A stretch of 64,000 nt of DNA from DTU052 sp050951725 (GTDB lineage: Bacteria; Bacillota; Syntrophomonadia; Syntrophomonadales; DTU052), in the NCBI GenBank assembly GCA_050951725.1, contig JBMNJO010000001.1, positions 558,001 to 622,000 on the forward strand. Reading direction: 5' to 3'. A program made the position numbers and the translations under genes. The notes below the pieces were generated by a model. It ran no database searches. It was not told where the DNA came from and saw only the letters and a program-made list of their open reading frames with translations. Below are positions 1 to 7,172 of this stretch, piece by piece (position 1 is the stretch's first letter; every line of letters begins with the position of its first letter).

Positions 1-616
1 AGTCAATGGTGATCTTTTTCCCCATATTCCACTTGGGATGGCGCAAGGCCTCTTCAGGGGTAACGAACTCAAGTTTATCGGCCTCTATTTCTCGAAATGG
101 CCCGCCGGAAGCCGTCAGCCATATACGGGAGATCCATTTCTCCTCGCCCTGCAGGCACTGAAATATTGCAGAGTGTTCGCTGTCGACCGGTAAAATTGTG
201 GCTCCGGTGGCCTGTGCCAGGGGCATTATCACCTCGCCAGCAGCAACCAGGCTCTCCTTATTGGCCAGTCCCACTGTTTTTCCGGCAGCCACTGCTTTAT
301 AGGTCGGGTAAATACCTGCGGCACCGCTTACCGCAACCAGTACCAGGTCAACGTCCTCCAGAGATGTCAGAAATGTAACAGCCTCCATTCCCTGTCCGGT
401 CCAGCAGTGACAGAGGGATTTGAGTTCCTCGTAGGACCCGGGATAGGAAATGGCGGCATAATCTGCATTGAATTCTGCCGCCTGCTCTGCCAGCAGTCTG
501 GCATTTCTCCCCGCGGCGAGAGCCACTACCTCAAGTTTGTCCGGATTATGACGGATTACATCCAGGGCCTGGACCCCGATCGATCCGGTAGAACCAATTA
601 TTGCAATTCTTTTCAA
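1..616 (-). CDS. dxr: 1-deoxy-D-xylulose 5-phosphate reductoisomerase (partial, C-terminus off the left edge)
   Basis: Converts 1-deoxy-D-xylulose 5-phosphate to 2-C-methyl-D-erythritol 4-phosphate with NADPH, the committing step of the non-mevalonate isoprenoid pathway, in the cytosol. About 205 N-terminal residues are visible. They show the NADPH-binding GSTGSIG near residue 8, then AVSGAAG, ANKESLVAAGE and the diagnostic PVDSEHSAIFQCL substrate/metal motif. The likely start is TTG at 616, giving LKRIAIIGSTGSIG, with an AAGGAC-like ribosome site. It lies 5 bases after the stop of the upstream membrane protein, so the two are probably one transcript with cdsA and uppS. Only the carboxy-terminal half is missing, because of the window edge and not because of damage. 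Confidence 0.95.
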   Translation of the reverse strand, partial: MKRIAIIGSTGSIGVQALDVIRHNPDKLEVVALAAGRNARLLAEQAAEFNADYAAISYPGSYEELKSLCHCWTGQGMEAVTFLTSLEDVDLVLVAVSGAAGIYPTYKAVAAGKTVGLANKESLVAAGEVIMPLAQATGATILPVDSEHSAIFQCLQGEEKWISRIWLTASGGPFREIEADKLEFVTPEEALRHPKWNMGKKITID

Positions 617-621
617 ATCAC

Positions 622-1737
622 TCAGTCCTTTTTCCACGACCATTTATCAAATATGCCGGCCCGACGGCATGCCAAGAAAACTACCACTACGGCAGGACCC
701 AGTATTATGCCAGCCACCCCGGCGGCTCTTAGACCCACATAGAGAGCGATCAGCGTAGTCAGTGGGTGAAGTCCAATATTGTCACCCAGGATTCTAGGTT
801 CCAGTATATACCTGACCGTAATCATAATCATATAAAGGATCAAGAGGCCAATGGCCATACCGGTGTTGCCCATTACAAAAGACAGTATAATCCAGGGAAC
901 AAACAAAGTGCCCGGACCCAGAATCGGCAGAATATCAAGCAGTCCGGTCAGGAGTCCAATAGTTAATGCATACTTAACCCCTAACATCGATAAACCCACG
1001 ATGGTAAGAATACCTGTAATCGAAGTCAGGATCAGCAGAGCTTTTACCCAACCCAGGAAAGCAGTCACCAGGTCCCTGGCAATCTTACGGGTCTTACCTT
1101 CCCAGGATTCGGGAAGTGATTTCAAGAACCATTCCCTTATCTCAGGCCGCTCCCGGGCAATGAAGTAGGTTGCGATCAGTGCGATAAGAAGGAAAATAAA
1201 ATAGCCCGGAAGGCTGGCAACCAGATCTATCATGGTAGTTACTACCGAATTCAGAATCTGCTCCAAACGGTTCAGCAGTCCGTAGAGGCTGGTTTGCATG
1301 GAATTTTCCAACTCGGCCGGCAGGTTCAGACGCATATAGAACACCTGGGCCTGCTCCAGGCTGTCAGCTATCACCTGGCTCAGGTCCCCCGAACGCATGG
1401 ACAGGGATTTATATATGGAAACGAGTTCACTTGTCAGTCTGGAGAACAGGTAAATCAGAACAAATGAAAGGGATCCCAATACCAGCAGCATACTGAGCAG
1501 CGTAGCCATTCCACGTTTCAGCTTAAGCCTTTGCTCCATAAAAATTATTGCAGGTTCAATCAGCAAGGCCAGCAACACTGCCAGAATAAAGGGCATGAAG
1601 TACATAGGCAATGATCCCAGTACATCCCCTACGATCGGAAACACATAATGAAAGAGCAGGTAGATGCCCAGCAGAGCAAGAACCGCAACCGCAAATCTAA
1701 CCAGTACTTTTACATACCTTAACAGTTCAGGATCCAA
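622..1737 (-). CDS. AI-2E family / YtvI-like sporulation integral membrane protein
   Basis: A 371-residue polytopic membrane protein of the AI-2E transporter (PerM/YtvI) family. It has hydrophobic segments at about residues 10-30, 42-65 and 80-105, a soluble middle stretch, then five to six closely packed helices in the carboxy-terminal half, including the family's GLLTGLLDILPILGPG stretch. Family members are permease-like exporters; in Bacillus, YtvI belongs to a sporulation set, but the substrate here is unknown. The start is TTG at 1737 with a GGAGG site 8 bases upstream, which overlaps the end of cdsA. It sits between cdsA and dxr, which are adjacent in Bacillus, so it is an addition to an otherwise conserved lipid operon. 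Confidence 0.85.
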   Translation of the reverse strand: MDPELLRYVKVLVRFAVAVLALLGIYLLFHYVFPIVGDVLGSLPMYFMPFILAVLLALLIEPAIIFMEQRLKLKRGMATLLSMLLVLGSLSFVLIYLFSRLTSELVSIYKSLSMRSGDLSQVIADSLEQAQVFYMRLNLPAELENSMQTSLYGLLNRLEQILNSVVTTMIDLVASLPGYFIFLLIALIATYFIARERPEIREWFLKSLPESWEGKTRKIARDLVTAFLGWVKALLILTSITGILTIVGLSMLGVKYALTIGLLTGLLDILPILGPGTLFVPWIILSFVMGNTGMAIGLLILYMIMITVRYILEPRILGDNIGLHPLTTLIALYVGLRAAGVAGIILGPAVVVVFLACRRAGIFDKWSWKKD

Positions 1738-1741
1738 TTAC

Positions 1742-2518
1742 TTAGCCTCCCCATCCAGCTACTAGCAAGTAAATCAGAGGCGCAACACACATAAAGCTGT
1801 CCAACCGGTCAAGCACCCCACCATGCCCCGGGATCAGCCGTCCAAAATCCTTGATGTTGAAACCTCTTTTAACTCCGGATGCAAACAGGTCCCCTATCGG
1901 GGCTATCAGACCGACAGCTATCCCGATACCGATGTACTGATACAGGCTGTAACCGGGGATAATCCAGCAACCAGCTGCAGATACTAAAATGGTTGCCAAA
2001 AAACCGCCGATAAAACCCTCCCAGGTCTTATTGGGGCTCAGCTTCGGTGCCAATTTGCGTTTCCCCCAGGCTTTACCCGCGAAATATGCTCCAGTATCAC
2101 TGGCCCAGGTTAGCAGGAGAGCAAAGAGGATTATCCAGAAATGGTTGTGCAGGGTACCAAGCTTCCAGATGTATCCCATTAAGATACCTACATACAAAGC
2201 TCCGAACCAGCTTATTGCTAAATCAATTATATGGTAACGGGGATATAAAATAACCAGTATTATAACGGACAGCAACAGAGACGCTACTCCCAATATATGG
2301 TTCCAGGCGCTGGAGTTGAGGGTTAAGGCCCAGACCAAAACCAGACACCCGGCTAACCATACCGGACTGTGCCCACCGGCCTTGATTCCCCGATAAAACT
2401 CGTACAGGCCAATAAACGCAGCCAATATCGCCAGCGTCATCCAATAGTAACCGCCAAGCCAAGCCAGCAGAAGTATAGCCGGGATCCCGACCGCTGCTGA
2501 TAGAACCCTTTCCTTCAT
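1742..2518 (-). CDS. cdsA: phosphatidate cytidylyltransferase
   Basis: Makes CDP-diacylglycerol from phosphatidic acid and CTP, the branch point of phospholipid synthesis, in the cytoplasmic membrane. About 258 residues with seven to eight hydrophobic helices. The CDS family signature is near the carboxy terminus: SGVKRGFNIKDFG followed by PGHGGVLDRLD, with the conserved K, R, D, HGG and DR-D residues all present. I chose ATG at 2518 because GAAAGGGGA lies just upstream and the protein then begins MKERVLSAAVG. A longer reading from TTG at 2548 lacks a ribosome site. It follows uppS by about 65 bases and precedes the YtvI-like gene, in the conserved frr-uppS-cdsA-dxr order. Confidence 0.95.
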   Translation of the reverse strand: MKERVLSAAVGIPAILLLAWLGGYYWMTLAILAAFIGLYEFYRGIKAGGHSPVWLAGCLVLVWALTLNSSAWNHILGVASLLLSVIILVILYPRYHIIDLAISWFGALYVGILMGYIWKLGTLHNHFWIILFALLLTWASDTGAYFAGKAWGKRKLAPKLSPNKTWEGFIGGFLATILVSAAGCWIIPGYSLYQYIGIGIAVGLIAPIGDLFASGVKRGFNIKDFGRLIPGHGGVLDRLDSFMCVAPLIYLLVAGWGG

Positions 2519-2582
2519 AGTTTCCCCTTTCAAGTACGGATACCGCAATAATTACCACTAACTGGTGAGGTCATTATAGCCA

Positions 2583-3317
2583 TCATTTGGTGGCGCCAAA
2601 CTTGCGGTTCCGCCTTAGGTAGTCTTCTATGGCCGACAGAATAACCTCGCGATTAAAATCCGGCCACAAGACATCGGTTATCCAAATCTCGGTATATGCT
2701 ATCTGCCAGAGCAGGAAATTGCTGATTCTCAATTCTCCGGCTGTCCTGATCAATAGATCAGGTTCCGGTATCCCCTGACTGTATAGGTGTTCTTCAAAGG
2801 TGGTCTCATTTATGTCTTCAATCTCCATATGCCCATCCTTGACCTTTTGAGCGATGGCCCTCGTGGCCCTTACAATCTCACTTCTGCCGCCATAGTTAAG
2901 AGCGATATTCAGCAGCAGACCAGTGTTGGCCGCCGTAGTATGGCAGGCTAGTTCAAGTTCTTTCCTTATTCTGGCTGACAATGCCTGTTGGTCTCCCAGG
3001 ATTTGCAGCTTTATATTTTTCTCATGCAAGGTGGTCAGTTCATTGGTCAAGTATTCCAAGAGCAAATTCATCAGGTGATTTACCTCATCCGCCGGTCGTT
3101 TCCAGTTTTCCGTGGAAAAGGCATATACCGTGAGTACCGGTATACCAAGATCAATCATGGTCTCGATGGTTCTTCTGAGGGCTTCGATTCCCGCCTTATG
3201 CCCAACCTGACGCGGCATCAGCCGTTTACTGGCCCATCTTCCATTGCCGTCCATAATAATAGCTATATGTTTCGGGAGTCGATCATCACCGTAGAGGGAT
3301 TCCGCTGGTTTACTCAT
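2583..3317 (-). CDS. uppS: isoprenyl transferase (undecaprenyl diphosphate synthase family)
   Basis: Cis-prenyltransferase that condenses isopentenyl diphosphate units onto farnesyl diphosphate to make undecaprenyl diphosphate, the lipid carrier for peptidoglycan and wall polymers. About 244 residues, the usual length. The pyrophosphate-binding DGNGRWA motif begins at residue 23 and its Asp is the catalytic residue. The ALNYGGRSEIV stretch and the carboxy-terminal RTAGELRISNFLLWQ and WPDF motifs are intact. I prefer ATG at 3317 (MSKPAESLYG). A GGGGG stretch lies about 10 bases upstream, so an earlier start at 3323 (TTG) is possible. It sits between frr and cdsA as in many Firmicutes. Confidence 0.95.
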   Translation of the reverse strand: MSKPAESLYGDDRLPKHIAIIMDGNGRWASKRLMPRQVGHKAGIEALRRTIETMIDLGIPVLTVYAFSTENWKRPADEVNHLMNLLLEYLTNELTTLHEKNIKLQILGDQQALSARIRKELELACHTTAANTGLLLNIALNYGGRSEIVRATRAIAQKVKDGHMEIEDINETTFEEHLYSQGIPEPDLLIRTAGELRISNFLLWQIAYTEIWITDVLWPDFNREVILSAIEDYLRRNRKFGATK

Positions 3318-3346
3318 ATACAATGTTCCCCCTGTCAAACTACAAA

Positions 3347-3362
3347 GCCCCCATAAGGGGGC
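3347..3362 (-). terminator. GC-rich hairpin in the uppS leader
   Basis: GCCCCC-TTAT-GGGGGC stem-loop read on the minus strand, followed by TTTGTAGTTT. It resembles a weak Rho-independent terminator but lies only about 30 bases before the uppS start, so it could instead be a leader hairpin controlling uppS. Confidence 0.4.
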
Positions 3363-3423
3363 ATTAAGGAGTGAATGTTATGTTATTATACAACGATATC
3401 TGCCACGAGTGGAGTCTTTTCAT

Positions 3424-3455
3424 AGTATTTCTGCCATTATAATGGCAGAAATACT
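3424..3455. repeat. perfect 32-base palindrome between frr and uppS
   Basis: Two 16-base arms (AGTATTTCTGCCATTA and its exact reverse complement) meet with no spacer. It lies about 20 bases after the frr stop. There is no T-run on either side, so it is not a textbook terminator. It may be a 3'-end processing hairpin or a protein-binding site. Confidence 0.7.
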
Positions 3456-3475
3456 GGTTTCCCCATTTATGCACT

Positions 3476-4033
3476 CTAAACTTCCATAATATCTTTCTCT
3501 TTACCACCGGCTATTTTATCAATATTTTTGATGTAATTGTCGGTAATTTTCTGTACCTCGTCCAGCCTCTTTTTGCATTCATCTTCTGAAATCTGGCCAT
3601 CTTTTTCCAGGGCTTTGACGTTGTCATTGGCTTCACGTCTTATATTTCTGATGGCAACTTTGGCCTCCTCGGCGCGTTTGCGCACCACCTTGACCAGGTC
3701 CTTCCGTCGTTCTTCCGTTAAAGAAGGTATATTGATCCTGATAACGTTACCGTCATTCGACGGATTAACCCCCAGGTCCGATTTCATTATGGCTTTCTCG
3801 ATGTCAGGGATGGATGTCTTGTCCCATGGTTGAATGACCAGGAGCCTTGGTTCAGGTACGCCGATGTTTGCCAGCTGGTTGATCGGCGTCGGAGACCCGT
3901 AGTATTCCACCAGGATCTTATCCAGCATGGCCGGATTGGCCCGCCCGGCACGTAACCCGGCATAATCACGCGTCAGATGGTCCACGGTCTTCTCCATGCG
4001 GTCCGTTGTGTCTTTGATTATCGTTTTGGCCAT
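3476..4033 (-). CDS. frr: ribosome recycling factor
   Basis: Splits the post-termination ribosome together with EF-G. It has 185 residues, the standard length, with the family's RAGRANPAMLDKILVEYYG segment at about residues 28-46, ANIGVPEPRLLVIQPWD, and the carboxy-terminal coiled-coil helix rich in Lys and Glu (VRKRAEEAKVAIRNIRREAN and onward). It starts at ATG 4033 with GGGAGGT 8 bases upstream, six bases after the pyrH stop, so the two genes are transcribed together. It has the two-domain, tRNA-like fold expected of the family. Nothing is unusual. Confidence 0.97.
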   Translation of the reverse strand: MAKTIIKDTTDRMEKTVDHLTRDYAGLRAGRANPAMLDKILVEYYGSPTPINQLANIGVPEPRLLVIQPWDKTSIPDIEKAIMKSDLGVNPSNDGNVIRINIPSLTEERRKDLVKVVRKRAEEAKVAIRNIRREANDNVKALEKDGQISEDECKKRLDEVQKITDNYIKNIDKIAGGKEKDIMEV

Positions 4034-4039
4034 AGTTTT

Positions 4040-4756
4040 CTACCTCCCAACATAGGTTCCAATATCTCCATCCATGACCGCCTTGAGTATATTTCCATTC
4101 TCCATCAGACTGAAGACAATAATCGGTATCTTATTGTCCATGCAGAGTGATGCGGCGGTCGAATCCATTACCCCTAATCCCTTGTTAATCACATCAATGT
4201 AATCCAGGGTTTTATACTTGTGAGCGTCAGGGTTCTGCATTGGGTCACTGTCATATACCCCGTCCACTTTTTTGGCCATGAGTATAACCTGGGCCTCGAT
4301 CTCGGCTGCTCTTAAGGCAGCGGTGGTATCGGTGGAAAAATACGGGTTGCCTGTACCAGCCGCCAGAATGATAACCCGGCCCTTTTCCAGGTGTCTGATG
4401 GCGCGGCGCCGGATATATGGTTCAGCAACCTGTCTCATCTCAATAGCAGATTGGACTCGGGTTGGTACGTCCACATCTTCCAGAGCATCCTGTAGGGCGA
4501 GTGCATTGATAACGGTGGCCAGCATTCCCATATAATCTGCCGTTGCCCTATCCATACCCCGAGCACTTCCGGCCACACCTCGCCAAATATTGCCCCCGCC
4601 AACAACGACTGCTACTTGCACATCTAATGCCACCACCTCTTGGATCTGCCTGGCTATGGATACCAAAACCTGGTGGTTAATGCCATACCCGCCCTCACCA
4701 GCGAGGGCTTCTCCACTTAGTTTGAGAACAATCCGCTTGTACTTGGGACTTGCCAT
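4040..4756 (-). CDS. pyrH: uridylate kinase (UMP kinase)
   Basis: Phosphorylates UMP to UDP in pyrimidine nucleotide synthesis. This is the hexameric bacterial amino-acid-kinase-fold enzyme, unrelated to eukaryotic UMP kinases. It has 238 residues with the amino-terminal KRIVLKLSGEAL, the GGGNIWRG phosphate-binding loop at residues 53-60, ADYMGMLATVINALALQDAL, and AAGTGNPYFSTDTTAALRA for nucleotide binding. It starts at ATG 4756 with an AGGAGGT site. It sits between tsf and frr in the usual order. Confidence 0.97.
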   Translation of the reverse strand: MASPKYKRIVLKLSGEALAGEGGYGINHQVLVSIARQIQEVVALDVQVAVVVGGGNIWRGVAGSARGMDRATADYMGMLATVINALALQDALEDVDVPTRVQSAIEMRQVAEPYIRRRAIRHLEKGRVIILAAGTGNPYFSTDTTAALRAAEIEAQVILMAKKVDGVYDSDPMQNPDAHKYKTLDYIDVINKGLGVMDSTAASLCMDNKIPIIVFSLMENGNILKAVMDGDIGTYVGR

Positions 4757-4777
4757 GGCCGTACCTCCTGTCCCGAG

Positions 4778-5422
4778 CTATTTAATTTGAGACATTACTT
4801 CATCAACAAAGTTTTGGTCTCTTTTCTCCAAACCCTCTCCTACCTCATACCTGGCAAAGCGTCGGACAGTGATGTTCTCCCCTAATTTCAACACTTTGTC
4901 ATGCAGCAGAGCTTGAACTGTTATGTCGGTATCTTTGATGAAAGGCTGTTCCAGTAAGCAGCTTTCCTTGTAATACTTCTCTATACGCCCTTCGACCATT
5001 TTATCCACTATTTTTTCAGGTTTTCCCTCGTTAAGGGCTTGCTGCCGGAGAATGCGTTTTTCTGATTCAATGGTATCCTGCGGGACATCCTCACGTCTTA
5101 CGTATTCCGGTTTGGCCGCCGCTATCTGCATGGCTATGTCATGACAGAGGGACTTAAATTCCTCGGTCTTGGCGACAAAGTCGGTTTCACAGTTTACTTC
5201 CAGCAGAACGCCAATACGTCCCCCCATGTGAATATATGAAGAAACCAAGCCTTCACTGGCCACCCGGGAGGCTTTTTTGGCCGCCTGAGCCAAACCCTTG
5301 GTACGCAGTACCTCAATCGCTTTTTCCATATCTCCCCCGGTCTCAACCAGCGCGTTCTTGCAGTCCATCATTCCTACGCCGGTTCTCTCACGCAACTCTT
5401 TTACCATGGCAGCTGTAATCAT
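4778..5422 (-). CDS. tsf: translation elongation factor Ts
   Basis: Guanine-nucleotide exchange factor for EF-Tu. It has 214 residues, a short form compared with about 280-290 in E. coli and Bacillus. The amino-terminal UBA-like domain carries KELRERTGVGMMDCKNAL, and the core carries EVNCETDFVAK, the EF-Tu contact motif, near residue 75. The short form has one reduced core subdomain, as in several Clostridia and in Thermus; this is known of the family and is not damage. ATG 5422 follows GGAGGTT. A strong terminator separates it from rpsB, so its transcription is attenuated relative to rpsB. Confidence 0.96.
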   Translation of the reverse strand: MITAAMVKELRERTGVGMMDCKNALVETGGDMEKAIEVLRTKGLAQAAKKASRVASEGLVSSYIHMGGRIGVLLEVNCETDFVAKTEEFKSLCHDIAMQIAAAKPEYVRREDVPQDTIESEKRILRQQALNEGKPEKIVDKMVEGRIEKYYKESCLLEQPFIKDTDITVQALLHDKVLKLGENITVRRFARYEVGEGLEKRDQNFVDEVMSQIK

Positions 5423-5448
5423 TTATTTCGAACCTCCTATTATCATTT

Positions 5449-5494
5449 AAAAAAGGGGTGACGAGGACTGCTACATCAAACCTCGTTCACCCCG
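5449..5494 (-). terminator. rpsB-tsf intergenic terminator (partial attenuator)
   Basis: On the minus strand GGGGTGAACGAGG pairs with CCTCGTCACCCC (one bulged base) across a 14-base loop, directly followed by TTTTTT. This is a canonical Rho-independent terminator lying between rpsB and tsf, which are otherwise co-directional and close. Partial readthrough would set the S2 to EF-Ts ratio. Confidence 0.85.
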
Positions 5495-5504
5495 TTATCG
5501 GCAC

Positions 5505-6203
5505 TTACTCGGTAGTCTGCTCCCCTTGTTTTCCTTCCAGGACTGCGTCAGCAATCCGGGAACACATTAGTTTGACCGCCCGTATTGCGTCATCATTACC
5601 CGGGATAACGTAGTCAATCTCGTCGGGATCACAGTTGGTATCCACTATTGCTACCACTGGTATACCTAACTTCCGGGCCTCAGAAACGGCAATTCGCTCT
5701 TTCCGGGGATCAACCACAAACAGGGCTCCTGGTAGTCCGTCCATGTCCTTAATTCCTGCCAGAAACCGCTCGAGTTTCTCTCTTTCACCCCGCAGGCGGG
5801 CGACCTCTTTTTTGGTAAGTACATCAAAGGCACCGTCTTGCTCCATTTTTTCCAGTTCTTTTAAACGGTATACCCTTTTCTTGATGGTTTTATAATTGGT
5901 AAGCATTCCTCCCAGCCAGCGCTGGTTGACATAGAACATACCACATTTATGGGCCTCATCCCGGACTGTCTCCTGAGCCTGTTTTTTGGTTCCGACAAAC
6001 AGCAGGCTCTTGCCTTCAGCGGTAATACTCTTGATAAACTCGTACGCTTCTTCAAATTTCTTCACCGTTTGTTGAAGGTCAATGATGTAAATCCCGTTGC
6101 GCTCCATATAGATATAGGGCGCCATCTTGGGATTCCATCTCCGGGTCTGGTGTCCGAAATGAACCCCCGCCTCCAACAACTGTTTCATGGTAACCACTGC
6201 CAC
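5505..6203 (-). CDS. rpsB: 30S ribosomal protein S2
   Basis: Small-subunit ribosomal protein that joins late in assembly and helps recruit S1. It has 232 residues with the family motifs MKQLLEAGVHFGHQTRRWNPKM at the start, RWLGGMLTNYKTI near residue 95, and PGALFVVDPRKERIAVSEA and VAIVDTNCDPDEIDYVIPGND in the carboxy half. The start is GTG 6203 (MAVVTMKQ), with GGAGGTGT about 9-11 bases upstream. The next ATG is five codons in and would clip the conserved amino terminus. It has its own candidate promoter and leader hairpin upstream, separating it from the flagellar operon. Confidence 0.97.
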   Translation of the reverse strand: MAVVTMKQLLEAGVHFGHQTRRWNPKMAPYIYMERNGIYIIDLQQTVKKFEEAYEFIKSITAEGKSLLFVGTKKQAQETVRDEAHKCGMFYVNQRWLGGMLTNYKTIKKRVYRLKELEKMEQDGAFDVLTKKEVARLRGEREKLERFLAGIKDMDGLPGALFVVDPRKERIAVSEARKLGIPVVAIVDTNCDPDEIDYVIPGNDDAIRAVKLMCSRIADAVLEGKQGEQTTE

Positions 6204-6258
6204 TAATCAATACACCTCCGTTGTTAGTCCACCGCTACCCTCATCTCCCGAAAAGACC

Positions 6259-6281
6259 AAAAAAAGCACCCTTCTCAGGGT
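6259..6281 (-). terminator. leader terminator/attenuator upstream of rpsB
   Basis: On the minus strand ACCCT-GAGA-AGGGT followed by GC and seven Ts. It lies downstream of the candidate rpsB promoter and about 55 bases before the rpsB start. It could therefore act as an attenuator of rpsB as well as ending flagellar-operon transcripts. The stem is short at 5 bp. Confidence 0.55.
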
Positions 6282-6311
6282 CAGGCGCGTGCGTAATTTT
6301 TCCCATCGGTT

Positions 6312-6341
6312 AGTATACCACACCACATATCAGAGCTGCAA
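6312..6341 (-). promoter_or_regulatory. candidate sigma-A promoter for rpsB
   Basis: Minus strand: TTGCAG at -35 (6336-6341), 18-base spacer, then TATACT at -10 (6312-6317) preceded by TGG, an extended -10. It overlaps the space just after the last flagellar-operon gene and would give a leader of roughly 100 bases that contains the terminator-like hairpin. Confidence 0.5.
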
Positions 6342-6348
6342 CTTAAGG

Positions 6349-6822
6349 TCAACTGGAAATCTCTCTTCTTTCTTGGATATCCAGAATCAATCGTACCTCA
6401 CCTTGCCCGCGGTCCAGCAACTCTGCTATCTCCGGAATACTGTAACCATCGTTCCACAGCCGAGGGACTATGATGCTAGGGTGAGCACGCCGCAGGTCCT
6501 CAATTGTAAAGGGAAGTGTTTTTTTACTCGGTCTTTCAGAAATACTTTGGGGATTCCTCGTTACAACACCTCTGCCCTGGGAAACTGTGAGATTCTCCAG
6601 TTGATCCAGACGCATATCCAGGCTTTTTATCATCTCATCAGATACCAGCATAGTATTTTCCATCATGGCCTCCAGGTCCTTCTTCAGTACAGTCGCTTCC
6701 TGAATCAGGTCTTTCATCTCAATGGTGAAATCCTCGGTTACTTTATGACGGTTATGTATGCTATAAACGGCCGTAGCTATCAAGATTACGGCCATTATTA
6801 TCATTAACCAGACTACCTCCAT
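6349..6822 (-). CDS. SwrB-position membrane-anchored coiled-coil protein (DUF6115-like)
   Basis: 157 residues. One transmembrane helix at about residues 4-22 is followed by a coiled-coil stretch (about 28-80, rich in E, K, M and L), a basic linker, and a small helix-turn-helix-like carboxy domain around WNDGYSIPEIAELLDRGQGEVRLI. In Bacillus subtilis the gene between sigD and rpsB is swrB (ylxL), a single-span membrane protein that activates flagellar export. This gene has the same place and layout. The role is inferred from position and architecture, since residue-level similarity cannot be judged here. The ending motif is typical of DUF6115/DUF2802 proteins found beside flagellar genes. It is the last gene of the fla/che operon. 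Confidence 0.7.
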   Translation of the reverse strand: MEVVWLMIIMAVILIATAVYSIHNRHKVTEDFTIEMKDLIQEATVLKKDLEAMMENTMLVSDEMIKSLDMRLDQLENLTVSQGRGVVTRNPQSISERPSKKTLPFTIEDLRRAHPSIIVPRLWNDGYSIPEIAELLDRGQGEVRLILDIQERREISS

Positions 6823-6831
6823 GATTACCCC

Positions 6832-7152
6832 TCACACCAGAATGTCGATTTTAAAATCGCCTTTCACTTGCGATTCTTGTTTTTCTCCTTTATTCTCTTT
6901 ATCTGTATTCTTTCCTGCTTTTGGCTTTTCACTCTCGCGTCTTTTTTCGCGTTCCTGTTTTTCCCGAATTGACGCCTCCTCGCCCGCCGGGGATTTGTTA
7001 ACCGATGCTTCAGCCTTCTGTGTTTGATGGGCCATTTGTGATACCAGTTCCTGCTGGCGTTGAGCGTTTTCCTGCAGTTGTACCTGCTGGGTGCGCGATA
7101 CTTCACTGGCTCTTGGCAGCATAACCTGTAATTCAGGTATTTTTAAACTCAT
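6832..7152 (-). CDS. small highly charged hypothetical protein of the flagellar operon
   Basis: 106 residues and not assigned to a function. It begins MSLKIPELQVMLPRASEVSRTQQ, continues as a Gln/Glu-rich helix, and has a central tail of Lys/Glu repeats (about 60-95) that should be disordered or coiled. It ends in a short hydrophobic FKIDILV. The reading frame is open, in the operon direction, 10 bases from the SwrB-position gene and 20 bases from the FapA-like gene. That makes a real gene likely despite low complexity. Similar short proteins beginning SLKIPELQ occur at this place in related Clostridia, as far as I recall. A structural or export-accessory role is only a guess. Confidence 0.65.
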   Translation of the reverse strand: MSLKIPELQVMLPRASEVSRTQQVQLQENAQRQQELVSQMAHQTQKAEASVNKSPAGEEASIREKQEREKRRESEKPKAGKNTDKENKGEKQESQVKGDFKIDILV

Positions 7153-7172
7153 AATATACTGTTCCCCCCATT

